Position numbers and translations under genes: made by a program
The notes under the pieces: generated by a model
Told to the model about the DNA's origin: nothing
The model's database searches: none
What the model saw: the letters and a program-made list of their open reading frames with translations, nothing else
Shown: piece by piece, positions 1-5,647 of the stretch
How the letters are laid out: each line of letters starts with the position of its first letter
Numbering within the stretch: position 1 is the first letter of the stretch
DNA from: Acidobacteriota bacterium
Lineage (GTDB): Bacteria; Acidobacteriota; Blastocatellia; Pyrinomonadales; Pyrinomonadaceae
Assembly: GCA_003222935.1 (NCBI GenBank)
Contig: QHXL01000342.1
Span: forward strand, 1 to 9,348
Length of the DNA stretch: 9,348 nt
Reading direction: 5' to 3'

Positions 1-269
1 TCAGACAAATGCTGGACCCCAGCTGTCAATTCTTTCGCACACACCTGTAACAAGTACTAGGTTACCGACGATCCTTTGCGCCAGTAAACTCCCAGCGAAC
101 TTTCCGATGTCAGGATCCGACTGTTACCGGGCTGCCTGGACCAGCACGTTCCGCCTGTTCGTGACCTGCGGTAATTTTGATCAAGGTGAACACATGTTGC
201 CGCGGTTTGAGGATGGGTTCCTTCAACCGTTCTTCGACCAGAGTTGGAGACCCGTGCGAGATTTAAGCC
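1..269. other. Left-edge region without a supportable gene
   Basis: No frame gives a convincing protein. A forward frame opening at 107 runs into the membrane-protein gene in another frame and has no domain-like composition. On the minus strand positions 1-123 are open (40 codons ending in a TGA at 1-3), but a TAA at 124-126 closes the frame and the only internal start is a GTG near its end. It could at most be the decayed tail of a gene. I see no strong promoter or hairpin. Confidence 0.5.
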
Positions 270-653
270 ATGAAACTACTTTTAAAAATAACTGCGATTT
301 TCGAAGGACTTGTTGGCATCGGGCTTTTGGTTGCTCCGGGGCTCGCTCTTTCGATCTTCTTGAATGCACCCCTTGAAACCGCAGCCGGATTATTCGTGGC
401 TCGTCTATGCGGCGCGGCGATCGTGACCTTAGCGATCTGTTGTTGGAAAGCGTCTAGCTTTGAGTTACGACAAGCCGGCATTTCCGTAGTGACAGCGATG
501 CTTTTTTATAACTTCGCGGCCGCCGCGGTTTTTGTTTACGGAGCAGTCCGGTTGGGTTTGCAAAGTCCTCTTATTTGGCCCGCTATCGTTGCTCATGTGG
601 TCTTAGGGGCCTGGTGCGCGCTGCTCGTTTGGGTTTCGTTGCGGAAGGGTTAG
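270..653 (+). CDS. Small four-helix integral membrane protein, unknown function
   Basis: This encodes 127 residues that are almost entirely hydrophobic, with four predicted transmembrane helices at about residues 5-27, 38-60, 70-93 and 99-122. The loops are short and the C-terminus is a basic LRKG tail. There is no signal peptide separate from the first helix and no catalytic motif. The protein would sit in the inner membrane with both ends probably on the same side. The ATG at 270 is chosen because it opens the first helix with a Lys-containing start. The upstream GAGA is only a weak ribosome binding site. An opposite-strand frame at 263-481 is a shadow. The gene converges on the Cys-rich gene ending at 685 and has no same-strand neighbour, so context gives no function. 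It resembles small DUF-type four-helix proteins, but I cannot assign a family. Confidence 0.75.
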   Translation: MKLLLKITAIFEGLVGIGLLVAPGLALSIFLNAPLETAAGLFVARLCGAAIVTLAICCWKASSFELRQAGISVVTAMLFYNFAAAAVFVYGAVRLGLQSPLIWPAIVAHVVLGAWCALLVWVSLRKG

Positions 654-684
654 GGAATGTACATCTTTGTTGTAGGTGGGTTGG

Positions 685-927
685 CTAAAGCCGGGCGCCC
701 TCTTCGAGCGACGCCATTTTCTTGACCTTTTTTAGTTCGGTGCCTTTCATTCCAAAAAAGGTAGCCATCTCGACGATCTGTCTTTCGCTTACGAAGTCCT
801 TTGGATCAGCACAGAATTTCTCCAACGTTGGGCGAAAATCCTGGCAACTCATGGCCTTGGGTAGACGCAGGCCGAGCCTGCATTCGCCACTAAGGCCTAA
901 ATGCGAACACAACTCACAAATTATCAT
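685..927 (-). CDS. Small Cys-rich protein, unknown function
   Basis: This encodes 80 residues. The N-terminal half holds Cys4, Cys7, His9, Cys16, Cys28 and Cys39. The CxxC followed by spaced cysteines resembles a zinc- or iron-sulfur-binding knuckle. The C-terminal half is helical and charged, with the segment RQIVEMATFFGMKGTELKKV at residues 49-68. I recall this pattern (Cys-rich start, CADPKDF, then a QIVEMATFFG-like helix) from small uncharacterised proteins of soil Acidobacteriota, but that is memory, not a search. The ATG at 927 is preceded by GGGGA close to the start. It lies 91 bp downstream of the STAS gene on the same strand, so co-transcription is possible but not shown. No signal peptide, so it is probably cytoplasmic. 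An overlapping forward frame at 722-1012 is a shadow. Confidence 0.75.
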   Translation of the reverse strand: MIICELCSHLGLSGECRLGLRLPKAMSCQDFRPTLEKFCADPKDFVSERQIVEMATFFGMKGTELKKVKKMASLEEGARL

Positions 928-1018
928 TGGTCCCCGCTGGTGTAAGACTCATATTCTCGCGATTGGCGGTTATTCATGTATTCACTATAGCAATGAAGGA
1001 TTCAATTGCTGAATGCGA

Positions 1019-1408
1019 CTACATGAAGAAGGGCTGACGCTCAACAATCCGTAAGGTTTCGCCCGCAAAGCTGGCGAGCGCTTCCGGTTCATCATCAAAA
1101 ATTTCAAAGACTGTTAGAAGTTTTGTGATCGTCAGCAGTTCATGGATGCTCTCCGACATGTGCATTAGCTTGAGTGCTCCGCCTTTGTCGTCGAGAGTTA
1201 CGTGGCTTGAAATAAGCTCGCCCAACCCGATCGAGTCAATATGCTTGACCCAGGCGAGGTCCAAAAGAATCTGAGTTTTCCCTTCGTCAGCAAGGCAGCG
1301 AATTGACCTGTGCAACTCTACAGTGCCACCACGAATTCTTTCTCGGCCCTTTAGATCGATGATCGTGACAGTTTCGACCCGGCGCTCATTGATATAAAGA
1401 TTTATCAC
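1019..1408 (-). CDS. STAS-domain protein, anti-sigma factor antagonist-like
   Basis: This encodes 129 residues forming one STAS domain of the SpoIIAA/RsbV type. The protein has an N-terminal beta strand (VETVTIIDLKGRE), a central ILLDLAWVKHIDSIGLGEL segment at about residues 47-65, and a KLMHMSESIHELLTITKLLTVFEIFDDEPEAL segment. That last part matches the typical 'l.ltgl..vf.i.dse.eAl' ending. Ser59 in DSIG aligns with the Ser that the partner anti-sigma kinase phosphorylates in SpoIIAA (Ser58) and RsbV (Ser56); the next residue, usually Ser or Thr, is Ile. The likely role is partner switching with a HATPase_c serine kinase, but none is encoded here. The start is a GTG at 1408, supported by GAGGA at 1415-1419 with a six-base spacer. 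It is divergent from the HTH gene. Confidence 0.9.
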   Translation of the reverse strand: MINLYINERRVETVTIIDLKGRERIRGGTVELHRSIRCLADEGKTQILLDLAWVKHIDSIGLGELISSHVTLDDKGGALKLMHMSESIHELLTITKLLTVFEIFDDEPEALASFAGETLRIVERQPFFM

Positions 1409-1488
1409 TTCGTTTCCTCAAAACTGTTTGCTGGCGTCCAGGCATTTGCGCTGAGGAGTGGACGTTGAGCTGTTGACCTCCGCGCGAT

Positions 1489-1502
1489 CTGGAAAATTCC
1501 AG
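1489..1502. promoter_or_regulatory. Perfect 6-2-6 inverted repeat, candidate operator
   Basis: CTGGAAAATTCCAG is a perfect dyad of two CTGGAA arms around two bases. It lies in the divergent region between the STAS gene (start 1408) and the HTH gene (start 1640), about 80 bp upstream of the STAS start. That is a reasonable place for a repressor or activator site. No matching copy was noticed elsewhere in the window. Confidence 0.35.
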
Positions 1503-1546
1503 AAGCGCTGCAAAGGGAGTTAGCGAACTCGATTCGCCCACCACCC

Positions 1547-1619
1547 TATGTTAACCACCGGTATATGTCAAATGCAGAATATATCTCACATAGACATTAT
1601 TTTTCGTATGTGGTACATA
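1547..1619. promoter_or_regulatory. Cluster of TATGT/ACATA half-sites, candidate autoregulatory operator
   Basis: TATGT occurs at 1547-1551, 1564-1568 and 1607-1611, and its complement ACATA at 1588-1592 and 1615-1619. The last pair forms a perfect dyad, TATGT-GGT-ACATA, at 1607-1619. All five lie within 73 bp just upstream of the HTH gene start at 1640. A short Cro/C1-type regulator binding its own promoter would leave this kind of pattern. That link is inference. Confidence 0.4.
1591..1619 (+). promoter_or_regulatory. Possible sigma-70-type promoter of the HTH gene
   Basis: TAGACA at 1591-1596 matches five of six bases of the -35 consensus. It is followed after exactly 17 bases by TACATA at 1614-1619 as a poor -10 (three of six). 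Transcription would start near 1626, just before the ATG at 1640. The putative -10 lies inside the TATGT-GGT-ACATA dyad, so a bound regulator would block it. The weak -10 keeps confidence low. Confidence 0.3.
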
Positions 1620-1639
1620 GAACTCGAGCGAAACGCATC

Positions 1640-1888
1640 ATGATTGAGATCCAACTAGACGAGTTGCTGGAAAACCGCAGTCGATCCTTCTACTGGCTGG
1701 CTAAAGAGACCGGTATCAGCCACACGACTCTGTGGCGTTTAAAGAAGGGTAAGGCGCTGGGAATAAATTTTGAAACGTTGGAGAAGGTCTGCGAGGCGCT
1801 TAAGTGTCAACCCGGCGATGTGCTCACTCACAGTAATTCGAAAAAGATCCTGAAAAAGCCAAGTCCAAAAACACGCACGACGAAGTAG
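1640..1888 (+). CDS. Short Cro/C1-type (XRE-like) HTH transcriptional regulator
   Basis: From the ATG at 1640 this encodes 82 residues. Residues about 5-62 form a Cro/C1-type helix-turn-helix of the HTH_26 style. The segment YWLAKETG is helix 2, IS the turn, and HTTLWRLKKGK the recognition helix, followed by INFETLEKVCEALKCQPGDVL, the usual closing helices. The last 20 residues are a Lys/Arg-rich tail (KKILKKPSPKTRTTK) that may add non-specific DNA contacts. The frame is open back to an ATG at 1565, but those 25 codons are AT-rich, carry the promoter-like and operator-like elements and have no ribosome binding site, so I prefer 1640. It acts as a DNA-binding regulator in the cytoplasm. Its best candidate targets are its own promoter and the gene 45 bp downstream. 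No toxin-like partner is recognisable. Confidence 0.85.
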   Translation: MIEIQLDELLENRSRSFYWLAKETGISHTTLWRLKKGKALGINFETLEKVCEALKCQPGDVLTHSNSKKILKKPSPKTRTTK

Positions 1889-1933
1889 CGTGAAAATGGC
1901 GCAACCTTCATCACGATTACCGAAAGAAGAATC

Positions 1934-2320
1934 ATGGCAGCTAATCTTAAGACAGAGAAATCCTTCAACTTTAGATTCATAGATTCACCTGCAACGGTTC
2001 TCCTGGAGCTGACGAACCTTACCGATCACACGCTCAAGTCGATTGAGATCCTGACTATCTTTCTCAAAGAGGAAGAAACTTCAGGGAGGGGTCCTTCACA
2101 AGCTCACATAAGGTTCGACCTGGTTGCCTCGATGAAACCCAATGAGAAGGCCGTGTTAACTCACAAGACATGGATCAATGGAAAGCCTGCCGATTCTGCC
2201 CACGATCAGTTGGAAAGACTCAAGATCATACCCGGCGTTGTGAGTCCTTATGTACTGGATATTTCGTGGGAAGATGCGCACGGGAAGGCGCGCTTTCAAA
2301 GAATACCGGTCGGCCACTGA
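1934..2320 (+). CDS. Hypothetical protein, predicted beta-sandwich
   Basis: This encodes 128 residues with no signal peptide or transmembrane segment, so it is predicted cytoplasmic. Alternating hydrophobic strands (ATVLLELTNLTDHTLKSIEI, HIRFDLVASMKPNEKAVLTH, YVLDISWEDAHGKARFQRI) suggest a small Ig-like beta-sandwich. The middle part, with 'L.N.t...i..i.i...' and 'm.p.ek..l.h', resembles the layout of FxLYD-type domains, though I cannot confirm the family. The start at 1934 follows an AAGAAG stretch that can serve as a ribosome binding site. It lies 45 bp downstream of the HTH gene on the same strand, so the two may form a small operon. Function unknown. Confidence 0.75.
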   Translation: MAANLKTEKSFNFRFIDSPATVLLELTNLTDHTLKSIEILTIFLKEEETSGRGPSQAHIRFDLVASMKPNEKAVLTHKTWINGKPADSAHDQLERLKIIPGVVSPYVLDISWEDAHGKARFQRIPVGH

Positions 2321-2369
2321 GCGCAAAAAGAAACCAAAACCTGAATCGTTCCGGTGCGTTGTGATTGCA

Positions 2370-2410
2370 GTGTTCAGTCCATTAAGGAGTGAACACAAGG
2401 CGATCCTTGT
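2370..2410 (+). other. Two abutting hairpins in the 294-bp spacer before the serine hydrolase
   Basis: GTGTTCAGTCC (2370-2380) and GGAGTGAACAC (2386-2396) pair at 10 of 11 positions around the loop ATTAA. Directly after, ACAAGG (2395-2400) pairs perfectly with CCTTGT (2405-2410) around CGAT. The two stems share two bases, so they compete at the edge. There is no T-run after either, so this is not a classic intrinsic terminator. It may be an mRNA-end or leader structure, or a double operator. The rest of 2321-2614 holds no supportable gene. Confidence 0.4.
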
Positions 2411-2614
2411 CATCGATCTCGAAGTGCATGTTAACGTTGGCACGACTGAAAGCGTCTTACGAGTAGAATTGGGGAACTGCCGACAATTTCTTCCTGGAGT
2501 GGACGTTGTTAAGATCTGCGTGCTCTGAAATCTAACCACTCCGCACTGCTCTCAAACAGCGATATCGAATTCAACAGACGGATAGCTTGCCGGTGAAGAG
2601 GTGAATGAAACTCT

Positions 2615-4195
2615 ATGCGTAGAAAAAACTACCTATTTGTTTTCGCTGTTGCGGCGCTTCTTGCAAATACAACCTGGGCCCAGGTTCCAAGCAAAGAGAA
2701 AGTTGTCGCCGGCGCTGAACGAGCCTTCGAGAAACTCACCAAGGCCTACGTTGGACCAGCACCGGGCTGTGCCGCCGCTGTATCACTCAGCGGAGAAGTA
2801 GTGTTCGAAAAGTCGTTCGGACTTGCCGATCTGGAGTTCAATGTTCCGAACACACCGCAAACAATTTTTGAGTCAGGCTCAGTCGCGAAGCAATTTACCG
2901 CTGCGTCGATCGTACTGCTGCAACAGGATGGCAAGCTCAGTCTCGATGACCCGGTAAGGAAATACATTCCCGAACTTCCCGATTACGGTGCGCCGCTGAC
3001 GATCAGGCATTTGTTGAATCACACCTCAGGAATTCGCGACTGGGGCACAGTGCTAAGCCTCACCGGCGCCGGTCGTGGCGAGCGAGTCGTTACTCAGGAT
3101 CTCGCAATTGACGTTATTACTCATCAGCGCGCACTCGACTTCACGCCCGGTGCTGAATTTTCATATACAAACAGTGGCTACAATCTGGCGGCGATAATTG
3201 TCGAGCGCGTTTCCAAACAGAAGTTCTCAGCGTTCCTCGAGGAGCGGCTGTTCAAACCAGTCGGGATGAAGAACAGTTCGCTGCGAGACGACTACCAGCG
3301 CGTCGTTCCGGGTCGGGCCCAGGCGTATTCACGTCAAGGGAACGGACCATGGCGCCTCACAATGCCATTCATGAATGTTTACGGAAACGGCGGCATACTC
3401 ACGACGGTCGGCGATTGGATGAAGTGGAACGCAATGCTTGATTCGCAATCGCTGGGTGCGCCTCTTGTCAATGCCCTGGAAACTCGGGGGGTGCTGAATG
3501 ATGGTAGGAAAATCGCGTACGCGCTCGGGCTTACGGTCGGTACGTACAAGGGATTGAAGGATATTTCGCATGGCGGCGCGACGGCCGGCTACCAAACGTT
3601 CCTGGCGCGTTACCCGGACAACAAGGTTTCGATCGGCGTTATGTGTAACGGTACTTCACCGACCCCGGGAGGAGTGGCGGCAAGCTTAACGGATGAAATT
3701 TTTGGACCATTTCCGGAAACTACCAAGACCGAACCGGCTAAGGTCTCTGAGGAGGAGCTGAAGAAATTTGTGGGAATCTGGCGCAGTGAAAAAACTCATA
3801 CACCGGCTCGATTCACTATTGATAACGGCATCTCACGATTTAGCGGCACGCGTCTGGTACCGATGGGAGGTGGACAGTTCACTGCCGGGAACTCCCAATT
3901 GAAGTTTACGCTCGACAAGGACGACAAGCCGATGTCTGCTGATCTCGTCGATTCCGACGGTGAGGTCTCACACTTCTTTTCCGAGCGGGAGTGGAAGCCG
4001 ACACCAGACGATCTCACTTCATTTAAGGGAGATTGGTTTAGCGAAGAGGCGGGAGCGGTTTTTACAGTCGCTATCGATGCCGACAAGGCCTTCGTCAAAC
4101 AGCGGCCTGCAACGAGTCTAGAAATGCATCAGTGGGAGGATACGTTGTCTGGTTTACGCGGGAAAAGAATGGAAAGGTCGATGGCATGCACGTAG
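2615..4195 (+). CDS. Exported beta-lactamase-family (class C) serine hydrolase, C-terminus frameshifted
   Basis: This encodes 526 residues as read. Residues 1-22 are a signal peptide (RRK, hydrophobic core, cleavage after TWA), so the enzyme is periplasmic or extracellular. The beta-lactamase/penicillin-binding fold runs to about residue 360. It has all three active-site elements: S89-V-A-K92 (nucleophile Ser and general-base Lys), Y184-T-N186 and H319-G-G. Such proteins act as D-alanyl or ester/amide hydrolases; the substrate cannot be told. Residues 380-500 form a C-terminal beta domain common in this family. After about Met504 the frame changes. The next frame reads GYVVWFTREKNGKVDG and on to MRDMPFVRVK, stopping with TAG at 4237-4239, a typical family ending. 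The last 22 residues of the present frame are therefore probably artefactual. The ATG at 2615 follows GAGGTG with a rather long 11-base spacer. Confidence 0.9.
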   Translation: MRRKNYLFVFAVAALLANTTWAQVPSKEKVVAGAERAFEKLTKAYVGPAPGCAAAVSLSGEVVFEKSFGLADLEFNVPNTPQTIFESGSVAKQFTAASIVLLQQDGKLSLDDPVRKYIPELPDYGAPLTIRHLLNHTSGIRDWGTVLSLTGAGRGERVVTQDLAIDVITHQRALDFTPGAEFSYTNSGYNLAAIIVERVSKQKFSAFLEERLFKPVGMKNSSLRDDYQRVVPGRAQAYSRQGNGPWRLTMPFMNVYGNGGILTTVGDWMKWNAMLDSQSLGAPLVNALETRGVLNDGRKIAYALGLTVGTYKGLKDISHGGATAGYQTFLARYPDNKVSIGVMCNGTSPTPGGVAASLTDEIFGPFPETTKTEPAKVSEEELKKFVGIWRSEKTHTPARFTIDNGISRFSGTRLVPMGGGQFTAGNSQLKFTLDKDDKPMSADLVDSDGEVSHFFSEREWKPTPDDLTSFKGDWFSEEAGAVFTVAIDADKAFVKQRPATSLEMHQWEDTLSGLRGKRMERSMACT

Positions 4196-4315
4196 GAGCT
4201 ATTCGAATGCGCGACATGCCGTTCGTACGAGTGAAGTAGACTTTTCAGGAACCCTGCGAAAGACCAATTAGCGATGCTGTATTCGTTTGCTTTCCCTGAC
4301 GAACTCGCATGAATT

Positions 4316-4331
4316 CGGAACATCTGTTCCG
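4316..4331. promoter_or_regulatory. Perfect 7-2-7 dyad with GAAC-N4-GTTC core
   Basis: CGGAACATCTGTTCCG is a perfect inverted repeat of seven-base arms around TC. It contains GAAC-N4-GTTC, the core of the LexA (Cheo-type) box known from Firmicutes. It lies about 230 bp upstream of the predicted transcription start of the cluster at 4564. It could be a LexA-like or other dimer-binding site, or an enhancer. No T-run follows, so it is not a terminator. Confidence 0.4.
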
Positions 4332-4383
4332 TATCCGAGCACACACGAAGATCGACGTACGACAACAGGAAAACGGGTTTTTT

Positions 4384-4399
4384 GCGCTCACGTGAGCGC
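4384..4399. promoter_or_regulatory. Perfect 16-bp palindrome, candidate enhancer site
   Basis: GCGCTCACGTGAGCGC is perfectly self-complementary with no spacer. Its centre lies about 165 bp upstream of the start predicted from the sigma-54 promoter. That is the usual range for an upstream activating sequence bound by a sigma-54 enhancer-binding protein. The T-run at 4378-4383 precedes rather than follows it, which argues against a forward terminator. Confidence 0.45.
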
Positions 4400-4528
4400 C
4401 TCGTGACCCGCACATTTGCCGTTAAACCGTTTCGTCGTTTTGAATAAGCAGGATGTATACCCGCCACCACTGAGGACTCCCCACCTCTACTGTCTCAATC
4501 CAAACTGACACTCAAAGTCGGAGGCTAG

Positions 4529-4544
4529 TTGGCACCTCTTTTGC
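4529..4544 (+). promoter_or_regulatory. Sigma-54 (-24/-12) promoter
   Basis: TTGGCACCTCTTTTGC matches the sigma-54 consensus TGGCAC-N5-TTGC exactly, including the invariant GG (4531-4532) and GC (4543-4544) separated by ten bases. Transcription would begin near 4556, only about eight bases before the ATG at 4564, giving an unusually short leader. It points into the six co-directional genes up to 7259. An enhancer-binding protein would be required; none is encoded in the window. Confidence 0.75.
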
Positions 4545-4563
4545 GAATAACAGCCATTGAATC

Positions 4564-5040
4564 ATGATAGTGCGAAGACTAATTCCGACCCTCATTACGT
4601 TGGCTTTGCTGACGGGTTATGCGTCCGCGCAGGAAACCCTGCCGGAGCGTTCGGCGAGACTAAAAAGTGAATTGGCGGACTTGCAGACACGTGTGGACGA
4701 ACTGGAAACGCGTCGTGCGCAAATCAACGAAGATATCAAGCCTGAGAACATCGAACGCAGTCTCGCCGGAGTGGGGAGTACAAAACCTGAAGAGTTGCGA
4801 GAAACTCGCCGAAGGCAATTGGAAATTCAACTCAAAGGAATCCAATCACAACTTGATTCTCTGACGACGGCACGCACTCGTTTGGAAAAGGCTGTCGCTT
4901 CAGCAGATGCCGAACTGTATCTGCAGGCGGCCCGTCCTACAACGACAACGATTTCAAATGCCGCCACCAGCCCACCGAGGCAGAGTCAACAACAGAAGCC
5001 CCGGGTTAAAAAGCGAGGTTCGCGCAAGACCAACAGTTGA
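4564..5040 (+). CDS. Exported coiled-coil protein, unknown function
   Basis: This encodes 158 residues. Residues 1-22 are a signal peptide (VRR, hydrophobic core, cleavage ASA/Q), so it is periplasmic. Residues about 27-118 are highly charged, with heptad-like hydrophobic spacing (RLKSELADLQTRVDELETRR; LEIQLKGIQSQLDSLTTART), predicted as two coiled-coil helices split by a Gly-rich turn (AGVGSTKPEE). The tail is Thr/Ser/Gln/Pro-rich and ends basic (KPRVKKRGSRKTNS), perhaps for contact with the cell wall or nucleic acid. There is no good ribosome binding site before the ATG at 4564, and the predicted mRNA start is only about eight bases upstream. A GTG at 4570 is an alternative start. It is the first gene after the sigma-54 promoter and precedes the DUF2231 gene by 59 bp. 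Confidence 0.8.
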   Translation: MIVRRLIPTLITLALLTGYASAQETLPERSARLKSELADLQTRVDELETRRAQINEDIKPENIERSLAGVGSTKPEELRETRRRQLEIQLKGIQSQLDSLTTARTRLEKAVASADAELYLQAARPTTTTISNAATSPPRQSQQQKPRVKKRGSRKTNS

Positions 5041-5099
5041 TCCGTAAAGGAATGACGCGGTGAGTCTCTGCGTTCTTCTTTGAGAAAGGAAGGGAAGTC

Positions 5100-5600
5100 A
5101 TGGCAAGTCGAGCAAGCATTGGCGGACATCCGATCCATCCGATGTTGATACCATTTCCGATCGCGCTATTCGTATTTTCTTTCGTTGCTGATCTGATTTT
5201 CTTGTGGCGAGGCAATCCAATCTGGAAAGACTACATTGCGTTTTACACAATGCTAGGGGGCATCATCGGCGGCGCGGCAGCCGCTATTCCAGGCTTAATC
5301 GATTGGGCAACTTTGACTGATCGCGCGACTGTCCGAGTGGCGAACTGGCACGCCCGCGTCAACGTCGTCACACTCTTAATTTTCATCGCTAATTTCTATC
5401 TTCGAACTTCGAGCGGGTCCACGTGGATTCCGAACATGCCGATGCTGCCGGTTGTTCTTTCAGCCGTTGGTGTCATTGGTCTCGGTGTAGCCGGTTGGCT
5501 TGGTGGTCAACTCGTATTCGCACATGGCGTCGCTGTAACTGCCGAAACTAAAGCGGTCACATCGCAGACTGAAAGGCGACAGCACAACCGAGCGGCTTGA
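5100..5600 (+). CDS. DUF2231-family integral membrane protein
   Basis: This encodes 166 residues with four transmembrane helices at about 15-35, 47-68, 86-101 and 114-134. The N-terminal GGHPIHPMLIPFPIALFVFS, the GLIDW after helix 2 and the GWLGGQLVFAHGV near the end are hallmarks of DUF2231 proteins. His10, His13, His84 and His142 are the sort of conserved residues that could bind a metal or haem near the membrane surface; that is inference. The biochemical role of the family is not established to my knowledge. The C-terminal 25 residues are hydrophilic. The start is secure: the purine run AAGGAAGGGA at 5086-5095 precedes the ATG at 5100. Its stop overlaps a possible TTG start of the next frame, but the real next start is at 5648. 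Confidence 0.9.
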   Translation: MASRASIGGHPIHPMLIPFPIALFVFSFVADLIFLWRGNPIWKDYIAFYTMLGGIIGGAAAAIPGLIDWATLTDRATVRVANWHARVNVVTLLIFIANFYLRTSSGSTWIPNMPMLPVVLSAVGVIGLGVAGWLGGQLVFAHGVAVTAETKAVTSQTERRQHNRAA

Positions 5601-5647
5601 GGATGTACAAGCAAGAAGGTAAAGAAGCTCGACGAAGGGAAATAAAG

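Larger units (their letters stand above)
4240..4563. other. Regulatory-rich 324-bp intergenic region
   Basis: There is no supportable gene here. A minus-strand frame at 4129-4470 overlaps the serine hydrolase tail and has no recognisable content. The region holds two perfect 16-bp dyads and a sigma-54 promoter, each listed separately. It separates the repaired end of the serine hydrolase from the six-gene cluster. Confidence 0.6.

Noticed and set aside
1..123. Minus-strand 40-codon open frame ending at the window edge (reads like a protein C-terminus)
   Set aside because: A TAA at 124-126 closes it and there is no useful start codon. It could be a decayed tail, but nothing supports that.
1000..1014. 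ATTCA...TGAAT inverted repeat between the STAS gene and the Cys-rich gene as a terminator
   Set aside because: The stem is only five AT-rich pairs with no T-run.
1640..2320. HTH gene plus downstream gene as a toxin-antitoxin pair
   Set aside because: The second protein has no recognisable toxin motif, and the order and spacing are not diagnostic.
2382..2429. Minus-strand mini-frame MHFEIDDKDRLVFTP with protein-like composition
   Set aside because: Only 15 codons, no ribosome binding site, and it overlaps the hairpin.
2438..2453. TGGCACG followed by GC as a second sigma-54 promoter
   Set aside because: There are 11 instead of 10 bases between GG and GC and the -12 element lacks TT. Sigma-54 spacing is strict.
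4129..4470. Minus-strand 113-aa frame over the end of the serine hydrolase and the spacer
   Set aside because: Its part over the hydrolase mirrors the family-like C-terminal coding sequence, its composition is not domain-like, and it overlies the regulatory palindromes.
5059..5071. GG...GC motif upstream of the DUF2231 gene as a sigma-54 promoter
   Set aside because: Only nine bases separate GG and GC, and there is no TGGCAC or TTGC match.
5597..5647. TTG start at 5597 for the NTF2-like gene
   Set aside because: The ATG at 5648 has an AAGGGA seven bases upstream, and the extra 17 residues do not fit the fold.
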